A DNA stretch of 6,811 nt from JBIIUJ01 sp044340025 (lineage in GTDB: Bacteria > Pseudomonadota > Alphaproteobacteria > Caulobacterales > Aquidulcibacteraceae). Location: assembly GCA_044340025.1 (NCBI GenBank), contig JBIIUJ010000131.1, positions 1-6,811 of the forward strand. Reading direction: 5' to 3'. A program made the translations under genes and the position numbers. Shown piece after piece: positions 1 through 4,742 of this stretch (within the stretch, counting starts at the first letter, position 1; each line of letters opens with the position of its first letter). Under the pieces are notes generated by a model. It was not told where the DNA came from, ran no database searches, and saw only the letters and a program-made list of their open reading frames with translations.

Positions 1-248
1 CGCCAGGCTCGGCCGGAGGAACGGTTTCGTGTCCGCACTGTGTCCGTCGCCTTCCCGGTGTCGAACGACGGTTCGCGCCTTGTTCCGCCGCCGAATGCGC
101 GTTCTGCTCCGATCGCTCCGGGCCGGAGCACGTGCGGCTTGCGTTCCTAACGAGTGCCGGCACGGCGAAGATTCCCGAATGACATCAATCTGTTGCAAAA
201 GGGGTTGCGTTTGGGTCACGCGGCGAATACAAGCGCGCCACACCTTGA
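1..248. other. Left-edge region without a confirmed gene
   Basis: No recognisable gene lies here. One + strand frame is open from base 1 to a TAA at 148-150, giving 49 codons with no resemblance I can name. It could be the 3' end of a gene entering from the left, but the other two + frames and two - frames are also largely open, so frame openness does not discriminate. A perfect 6-bp inverted repeat with a 3-nt loop sits at 115-129 but has no T tract, so it does not qualify as a terminator. The last ~60 bases before 249 probably contain the promoter of the downstream tRNA. Confidence 0.3.
205..233 (+). promoter_or_regulatory. Candidate promoter of the initiator tRNA
   Basis: TTGCGT (205-210) could be a -35 box, with TACAAG (228-233) 17 bases downstream as a -10 box. 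That would place the transcription start near 240, just before the tRNA 5' end at 249. Both boxes are imperfect matches to sigma-70-type consensus, and a second TTGCAA at 193-198 is an alternative -35. The assignment rests on position and spacing only. Confidence 0.3.
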
Positions 249-325
<77 letters not shown>

Positions 326-331
326 ACCATC

Positions 332-358
332 AAGCCCCAGCGCGAGCTGGGGCTTTTT
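332..358 (+). terminator. Rho-independent terminator after tRNA-fMet
   Basis: AGCCCCAG (333-340) pairs perfectly with CTGGGGCT (347-354) around a 6-nt loop, and the flanking A332 can pair with T355. A run of five T (354-358) follows, which is the classic intrinsic terminator layout on the + strand. It begins 7 bases after the tRNA CCA end. On the opposite strand the same hairpin lies 24 bases past the lpxK stop but lacks a following T tract, so it would stop lpxK transcription only weakly, if at all. Confidence 0.88.
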
Positions 359-381
359 GCATTTTGGCCCAGACGCACCTG

Positions 382-1386
382 TCACTTCTCTTTCGCCATG
401 GCCGCCATGGCCGCCATGGCCGCCATGGCCGCCATGGGCGCCATAAGGCGCGCAAGATCCCCCTCGATCCTTACCGACACGCGCACCACTTCGGTGCCCT
501 CTGGCAGCGCTGCGCCCAAACGCGCCGCGTCCTTTTCGGTCGTTACCAGATTGGCCCCATGGGCCCGCGCGAGGCCCCGCAACCGGTCAAGATCGGCGGG
601 ACTGTAGGGATGATGATCGGGGAAAGGCGCCATGGAAACAATGTCCGCCCCAAGCGCGCGGAGCGTGTCTTCAAACTTCGCCGGTCGGCCGATGCCGCAG
701 AACGCAACCTTGGGCCCGGGCCGAAGCCTCGCGTTGCTCTGGAGCCAACCACGCAGCAGGGGCAATCCATGCGGGGGAAGGTCGGGTTCGCCCGGCCCCA
801 TCAAGACCACCGCATCGGCCCGCTCCAGCCCCAACGCCGCCGGTTCGCGCAGTGGTCCCGCAGGCAATACGCGCCCGTTTCCCAAACCCGTCTCCGCATC
901 GACCACCACAAAGCTCAGATCCTTGCAGAGCGACGGATTTTGGTGACCGTCATCGAGCACGATCGCCTGGGCGCCCGCAGCAATCGCTGCCCGAGCGCCA
1001 GCCGCTCGATCCCGCGCCACCCAGACCGGGAGATCCTTGGCCAGCATGCAGGGCTCATCGCCCACGTCCATAGCGGTATGGCTCTGCAGATCAACTTGAA
1101 GCGGGCCTCTAAGCCGCCCGCCATAACCGCGGCTGATCACATGCGCGTCCACGCCGTGATCACGCAGCCAGTAGCACAAGGCCCTCACGATCGGCGTCTT
1201 GCCGGCGCCGCCCGCGGTCAGATTGCCGACCGAGATCACAGGCGCAGCCACACGCAAAGGACTGGCCTGTGCGACTCGACGCGCCGTCGCGGCTGCATAC
1301 GCCCAGGAGAGCGGGGTCAGCAGAGCCCGCAGCATAGGCGCGGCCTCCCTGCCCTCCTGCACGCTCCAGAAAGCGGGCGGCCGCAT
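382..1386 (-). CDS. lpxK: Tetraacyldisaccharide 4'-kinase LpxK
   Basis: LpxK transfers the ATP gamma-phosphate to the 4' position of the tetraacyldisaccharide 1-phosphate to make lipid IVA, at the cytoplasmic face of the inner membrane (Raetz pathway). The 334-aa product has family-typical length and motifs. The N terminus MRPPAFW resembles alphaproteobacterial LpxK starts, followed by a hydrophobic stretch (~19-33). The Walker A/P-loop GGAGKTP is at 59-65, then SRGYGG (85-90), GDEP (109-112), LDDGHQN (144-150, Walker B-like acidic pair D145/D146), FCGIGRP (229-235), FPDHHPY (255-261) and TTEKDAARL (282-290). The start is fixed by a TGATG junction sharing one base with the waaA stop, and by GGAG (- strand, 1395-1398) eight bases upstream. 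It is the last gene of the acyltransferase-waaA-lpxK operon. The oddity is a C-terminal Met-Ala-Ala repeat tail (about 317-331) ending in KEK, beyond all catalytic motifs. Confidence 0.96.
   Translation of the reverse strand: MRPPAFWSVQEGREAAPMLRALLTPLSWAYAAATARRVAQASPLRVAAPVISVGNLTAGGAGKTPIVRALCYWLRDHGVDAHVISRGYGGRLRGPLQVDLQSHTAMDVGDEPCMLAKDLPVWVARDRAAGARAAIAAGAQAIVLDDGHQNPSLCKDLSFVVVDAETGLGNGRVLPAGPLREPAALGLERADAVVLMGPGEPDLPPHGLPLLRGWLQSNARLRPGPKVAFCGIGRPAKFEDTLRALGADIVSMAPFPDHHPYSPADLDRLRGLARAHGANLVTTEKDAARLGAALPEGTEVVRVSVRIEGDLARLMAPMAAMAAMAAMAAMAKEK
395..436. repeat. 9-bp tandem repeat in the lpxK 3' end
   Basis: Four perfect copies of GCCGCCATG (401-436) are preceded by a two-thirds copy (395-400) and followed by a degenerate copy (437-445). 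In lpxK (- strand) they encode repeated Met-Ala-Ala just before the terminal KEK. Because the unit is a multiple of three, gain or loss of copies by replication slippage would lengthen or shorten the tail without breaking the frame. Each unit junction creates the palindrome CCATGG, so both strands read as Met-Ala-Ala in one frame. Confidence 0.95.
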
Positions 1387-2663
1387 CAGCCAGGCTCCAG
1401 CAGCGCAAGAAGGCGCTTTGTTGTCGTGTTCAGAGCGCCGCCGCCGTCCGCCGCCGCCGCTCGCGCCGCCGCCGTCATGCGCGCCCTTCTGTCCGGGTCG
1501 TCAAGAAGTGCAACCACCATCGCTCCCAGCGTCTCGGCCGTCACAGACAGCGCGCCGCCGTTCTGAAACAGCGCCCCAAACGCCTCGGCAAAATTGAACA
1601 CGTCTGGACCGGACAGTATCGCTGCGCCCAACTGCGCCGGCTCAACCGGGTTGTGTCCGCCGATGCCCGGCGTCAGGCTGCCGCCTACAAACGCCACCGG
1701 CGCCACCGCATAGGCCAGCGCGAGCTCGCCTATCGTATCCCAAAGCAGCACAGCGCTATCATGCGTTACCGGCTCTTGGCGGCTCCGGCGGCTGACGACA
1801 AGCCCGCGGCGAGCCGCCATCGCACCAATCTCGTCGCCACGCTCTGGATGACGCGGGGCCAGAATGAGCACTGCGCCCGGCCGCCCCTCGCGGACTTCTT
1901 CATGGGCGCGCATCGCGATTTCTTCCTCGCCGGGGTGGGTGCTTGCCGCCACCCAGACGTCGCGCCCGGCCAGCGCCGCCGCCAGGCCCAGCCGCTCGGC
2001 CTCCGCCATGGGCGGCGGCGCAGCGGCGAGCTTCACGTTCCCCAGTGCTTCCACCGGCCGCCCAAGGATCGCGCTCAAGCCCGCCGCTGTCGCCGCGTCA
2101 GCAGCGCCAATCCAGGAGAAACGTTCCAGCATGTGCCGCGCCAGCGCCGGTCTGCGCCCCCACCCAGACAGGGATCGTGCAGTCATGCGCGCATTGGCCA
2201 GCGCCAGCGGCACGCCGCGATCGCCCGCAGCCCCAATCAGCGTCGGCCACAGCTCGCTTTCAAGAAACACGCCAAGGTCCGGCCGCCAGTGATCGAGGAA
2301 CCGGGCGGTCGCCCCTGGCGTATCGATCGGGGCATACTGGTGTTGCGCACGCGCCGCGCCGCGACGTGCAAATACCTCTGCGGAGGTTGCCGTGCCGCTT
2401 GTAAACAGGGCCGAAAGCGCTGGCGCCTGCGCAGACAGCGCCTGCCAGAGTATCAGGCCAGCCAAGGTTTCCCCAACGCTTGCGCCGTGAAACCACACGA
2501 GTGGTCCGTCGGGGCGCGGGTGCGCCGCTCGGCCGAACCGCTCGCCCAATCGGGCCCTGTCTTCCTTGCCCTGAAGGAGGCGCGCCAGAAGCACGCCGCC
2601 TAGGACCGGCCCGGACAGCGCCCGATACAGCTGCAGCTCGATCGAGTTGCCTGGCGTGCTCAT
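1386..2663 (-). CDS. waaA: 3-deoxy-D-manno-octulosonic acid (Kdo) transferase
   Basis: WaaA (KdtA, GT30 family) transfers Kdo from CMP-Kdo to lipid IVA on the inner-membrane cytoplasmic face, linking lipid A to the LPS core. The 425-aa length is normal. The N-terminal acceptor domain has the motif HGASVGE (59-65), whose final Glu corresponds to the family's catalytic base, and FLESELWP (133-140). The C-terminal nucleotide-sugar domain shows STHPGEEE (241-248), APRHPER (269-275) and GGHNPVEPA (335-343). The start ATG overlaps the upstream acyltransferase stop by four bases (ATGA, 2660-2663), and the stop shares one base with the lpxK start, so translational coupling is likely in both directions. 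The C-terminal helix (395-410) is a simple Ala/Gly run encoded by GCC/GGC triplets. Whether it adds one or two Kdo units cannot be read from sequence. Confidence 0.96.
   Translation of the reverse strand: MSTPGNSIELQLYRALSGPVLGGVLLARLLQGKEDRARLGERFGRAAHPRPDGPLVWFHGASVGETLAGLILWQALSAQAPALSALFTSGTATSAEVFARRGAARAQHQYAPIDTPGATARFLDHWRPDLGVFLESELWPTLIGAAGDRGVPLALANARMTARSLSGWGRRPALARHMLERFSWIGAADAATAAGLSAILGRPVEALGNVKLAAAPPPMAEAERLGLAAALAGRDVWVAASTHPGEEEIAMRAHEEVREGRPGAVLILAPRHPERGDEIGAMAARRGLVVSRRSRQEPVTHDSAVLLWDTIGELALAYAVAPVAFVGGSLTPGIGGHNPVEPAQLGAAILSGPDVFNFAEAFGALFQNGGALSVTAETLGAMVVALLDDPDRRARMTAAARAAAADGGGALNTTTKRLLALLEPG
1395..1398 (-). promoter_or_regulatory. Ribosome binding site of lpxK
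   Basis: CTCC on the + strand reads GGAG on the coding strand. It lies inside the last codons of waaA, eight bases before the lpxK ATG (1386-1384). It supports the first Met over the internal Met18 and allows reinitiation after the overlapping waaA stop. Confidence 0.55.
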
Positions 2664-3370
2664 GCCGTCGGCGCAGGTTCGATGACCGGCCCACCCATCC
2701 GCCGGTCTGCTTCCTGCGTCACACGCGTCAGGGCGTCTTCGAGCTGGCGCGCGATCTCGGCGGGGTCGTCGCCGCGCTGTGACCGTATGGGCGGGCCAAA
2801 CACGATCACCCCTTCGCTGAACAAGGGAGGGATCAAAAACCGGTCCCAGGAGTTCGCGTAACGGGCGCCCCGGACGGAATAAGCGCTCGGCAAGAGCGGC
2901 GCGCCAGTCGCCTGCGCCACGCGCACCGCCCCCTCCTGGGCCCGCATGCGCGGGCCGCGCGGACCATCCGGCGTCACGCCGACGCAGCCATGGAGCCGCG
3001 CATGGGCCATCATCTGCCGGAAGGCCGAAAGCGCGCCGCTATCCTTGTCTTTGCCCTTCTTGGCGGAAGAGCCCCGCACAACGCGGCGGCCGACCATCTG
3101 AGCGGCCTTCGCGACGAACTGGCCGTCTGGGGAAAGTGAAATCAGCATCAGCATCGGCTGAACGTCGCGCGGCCAGATCGAGTGCGCCCCAAGAATGCGC
3201 GAATGCCAGTAACACCAGACCACGCCTTCGCCCGCCCGCCAGATCGGCTCGGCATGCTCGCGGCCCACATAGCTCCAGCGCGTCGTGCGCCGAACCAGCA
3301 TCATGTAGGACGCAATCAGCCACGCCAGAATGGCTTGGATCGGCGGTGAGCGAAGCAGCGCTTTCAGCAT
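2660..3370 (-). CDS. DUF374-family lysophospholipid/lipid A acyltransferase
   Basis: The 236-aa product is a membrane-associated acyltransferase of the LPLAT superfamily, DUF374 branch. A hydrophobic segment (~10-26) probably anchors it to the inner membrane. WHSR (55-58) occupies the place of the catalytic His motif, LSPDGQFVAKAA (79-90) and RGSS (99-102) follow, and the family hallmark TPDGPRGPR is at 133-141. The C-terminal part includes ATGAPLLPSAYS (154-165) and SWDRF (174-178). The frame stays open back to 3712, across argB, but homologous proteins begin near MLKALL, so I chose the ATG at 3370-3368. It is the first gene of the operon with waaA (4-bp overlap) and lpxK. That context, and the fact that the epsilonproteobacterial late acyltransferase LpxJ belongs to a DUF374-type family, suggests it adds a secondary acyl chain to the lipid A precursor. 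The exact substrate is unknown. Confidence 0.88.
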   Translation of the reverse strand: MLKALLRSPPIQAILAWLIASYMMLVRRTTRWSYVGREHAEPIWRAGEGVVWCYWHSRILGAHSIWPRDVQPMLMLISLSPDGQFVAKAAQMVGRRVVRGSSAKKGKDKDSGALSAFRQMMAHARLHGCVGVTPDGPRGPRMRAQEGAVRVAQATGAPLLPSAYSVRGARYANSWDRFLIPPLFSEGVIVFGPPIRSQRGDDPAEIARQLEDALTRVTQEADRRMGGPVIEPAPTA

Positions 3371-3517
3371 GACCCTGATGTCGCCTTTCTGCCCCGCGCC
3401 TGCAACCGACGCCAGCGCCGCTGGAACATGACCGAACATCGGGCTTGCGCGGCGCGCGCTTTCGCGCTGAACCCGCACCGCTTTAATGGCGAGCGCGCAA
3501 GCGACAAGGGGGCGGCG
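3371..3517. promoter_or_regulatory. Divergent intergenic region, lipid A operon / argB
   Basis: This 147-bp gap must hold the promoters of both the leftward acyltransferase-waaA-lpxK operon and the rightward argB, unless argB starts further upstream. CCAGC/GCTGG (3412-3424) is a perfect 5-bp inverted repeat with a 3-nt loop that could be a small operator or chance. TTTAAT (3482-3487) is a possible -10 box for argB, but no good -35 box sits at the right distance. No confident promoter can be named. Confidence 0.35.
3506..3512 (+). promoter_or_regulatory. Ribosome binding site of argB
   Basis: AAGGGGG lies five bases before the ATG at 3518. It is the strongest purine run in the region and supports that start over the in-frame ATG at 3428, which would add 30 residues with no family resemblance. 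Confidence 0.6.
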
Positions 3518-4453
3518 ATGGCGGCGGAAGAGGCAGGCTGGGACACAGCCAAAACGCTCGCGCAGGCGCTGCCCTACATCCAGATCTATGATCGCGAGAC
3601 CGTCGTGATCAAGTACGGCGGCCATGCCATGGGCGATAGCGAGACGGCGCGCCGCTTCGCTGCCGACGTGGTGCTCTTGAAGCTGGTCGGGATTTTGCCC
3701 GTGGTGGTGCATGGCGGCGGGCCGCAGATCAGCCGCATGCTCGATCGGGCGGGCGTGAAGAGCCAGTTTGTCGATGGGCTGCGCGTGACCGACGCCTCCA
3801 CGATGGAGGTGGCCGAAATGGTCCTGTCCGGCTCGGTCAACAAGGAGCTCTCCACCCTGATTTCCCAGGCCGGGTCAGAGGCGGAGGTGCGCGGGGTGGG
3901 CCTATCCGGCAAGGATGCGCGGATCCTCACGGTGGAAAAGGCGGTCCGCACCAAGCGCGATCCGGATTCCATGATCGAGCAGGTCGTGGATCTGGGCTTT
4001 GTCGGCGAACCGACCCACGTGGACCCCACGCTCATCAAGGGCCTGATCGAGTCTGATAATGATTATGTGCCGGTCATCGCGCCCGTTGGCGTCTCGGCCG
4101 CCGGCGCGACCTTCAACGTCAACGCCGACACCGCGGCCGGAGCGATCGCCGGAGCGCTCAAGGCCAAGCGGATGTTGCTCCTCACCGATGTGGAGGGTGT
4201 TCTCGATGGGCAAAAGCGCCTCATCCGGCAGATGACGCTGGCTGATGCCCGGATGCTCATCGAGACCGGCGTGGCGGCAGGCGGGATGATCCCCAAGCTG
4301 GAGACCGCCATTGCGGCGCTGGAGGCCGGCGTGGAGGCGGTGGTGATCCTGGATGGCCGCAAGCCGCACGCGATGTTGATGGAATTGTTCACCGAATTCG
4401 GCGCCGGCACCATGATCCGCCGCGACGGGCCGGGACTGATCATTCGCGATTGA
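3518..4453 (+). CDS. argB: Acetylglutamate kinase ArgB
   Basis: ArgB phosphorylates N-acetyl-L-glutamate with ATP in the second step of arginine biosynthesis, in the cytosol. The 311-aa product has the complete amino-acid-kinase motif set: IKYGGHAM (31-38, catalytic Lys32), VHGGGPQ (64-70), GLRVTD (87-92, substrate-binding Arg89), LSGKDAR (129-135), FNVNADTAAG (199-208), LLTDVEGV (221-228) and GGMIPK (255-260, Lys260). An N-terminal helix extension before the core and the C-terminal segment HAMLMELFTEFGAGT (284-298) are the features associated with hexameric, arginine-inhibited enzymes, so feedback inhibition is likely. The start at 3518 is chosen by the AAGGGGG ribosome binding site and by family length. 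The gene is divergent from the lipid A operon. Its last 14 bases overlap the convergent small gene downstream, leaving no room for a conventional terminator. Confidence 0.96.
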   Translation: MAAEEAGWDTAKTLAQALPYIQIYDRETVVIKYGGHAMGDSETARRFAADVVLLKLVGILPVVVHGGGPQISRMLDRAGVKSQFVDGLRVTDASTMEVAEMVLSGSVNKELSTLISQAGSEAEVRGVGLSGKDARILTVEKAVRTKRDPDSMIEQVVDLGFVGEPTHVDPTLIKGLIESDNDYVPVIAPVGVSAAGATFNVNADTAAGAIAGALKAKRMLLLTDVEGVLDGQKRLIRQMTLADARMLIETGVAAGGMIPKLETAIAALEAGVEAVVILDGRKPHAMLMELFTEFGAGTMIRRDGPGLIIRD

Positions 4454-4664
4454 GCGCTGCGCGTCCGTCCTCGGTCAGCCTGCACACAAGCCAGTCCGGC
4501 TTCAGCGGATTGGCGAACCATGGCGCGCAATAGCCGCCTGCGATGCAGGCGCGCACGACGGCCTCGTCAATCTGCTGGCCCTGTGCATCAAATAGCGGAA
4601 GTTTTCCGCCTGGCTGGCTTAATCCGGCGCGCAGATACGATCTTTGCTTGTTTGTCAGCGCCAT
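4440..4664 (-). CDS. Small conserved-looking protein, unknown function
   Basis: A 74-aa product that I do not recognise by name. It has balanced composition, unlike the Arg/Pro-rich shadow frames around it. KLPLFDAQGQQID (21-33) is followed by a central PWFANPLKPDWLVCRLTEDGRAAL segment (about 48-71), written here only as landmarks: PWF at 48-50, KPDW at 55-58 and LTEDGRAAL at 63-71. The ending resembles the wing-plus-helix end of small winged-helix proteins (pattern LTxxGRAAL), so a DNA-binding role is possible but unproven. No signal peptide or membrane segment is visible. It is convergent with argB, overlapping its 3' end by 14 bp, and divergent from the coiled-coil gene with a 78-bp gap. 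No strong ribosome binding site precedes the ATG at 4664-4662. Confidence 0.7.
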   Translation of the reverse strand: MALTNKQRSYLRAGLSQPGGKLPLFDAQGQQIDEAVVRACIAGGYCAPWFANPLKPDWLVCRLTEDGRAALNRE

Positions 4665-4676
4665 TGGACGAATGCT

Positions 4677-4702
4677 TTGCGATACGGCGCCAGGCCGCTA
4701 AT
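4677..4702 (+). promoter_or_regulatory. Candidate promoter of the coiled-coil gene
   Basis: TTGCGA (4677-4682), a 14-base spacer and GCTAAT (4697-4702) resemble the Caulobacter housekeeping promoter layout (TTGAC-type box, short spacer, GCTANAWC). Transcription would begin near 4708, about 35 bases before the ATG. The -10 half is an incomplete match, so this is tentative. Confidence 0.3.
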
Positions 4703-4736
4703 GTCGGGGTGAGCGCACCGTCCTAGCCAACTGCGA

Positions 4737-4741
4737 GAGTC
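4737..4741. promoter_or_regulatory. GANTC (CcrM-type) methylation site before start codon
   Basis: GAGTC ends one base before the ATG at 4743. GANTC is the target of the cell-cycle adenine methyltransferase CcrM in many alphaproteobacteria, and promoter-proximal sites are read by GcrA in Caulobacter. The site is seen in the sequence; a regulatory role is inference, since a 5-bp site can arise by chance. Confidence 0.35.
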
Positions 4742-4742
4742 C

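Noticed and set aside
395..436. Tandem repeat as a CRISPR-like or protein-binding iteron array
   Set aside because: The 9-bp units are contiguous without spacers and lie in frame inside lpxK, so a coding microsatellite explains them fully.
1653..2603. 316-codon + strand open frame opposite waaA
   Set aside because: It is wholly antisense to waaA, whose catalytic motifs are intact, and is Arg/Gln/His-rich without domains.
3428..3517. N-terminal extension of argB from the ATG at 3428
   Set aside because: The 30 extra residues do not resemble the family, and the AAGGGGG ribosome binding site points to the ATG at 3518.
3371..3712. N-terminal extension of the acyltransferase back into argB
   Set aside because: It would overlap argB antisense by about 195 bp and adds 114 residues of His/Arg-rich sequence absent from the family. 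The start at 3370 gives normal length.
4535..4551. 7-bp perfect hairpin downstream of argB as its terminator
   Set aside because: It lies over 80 bases past the argB stop inside the convergent small gene and has no T tract on either side. It is probably a coding coincidence.
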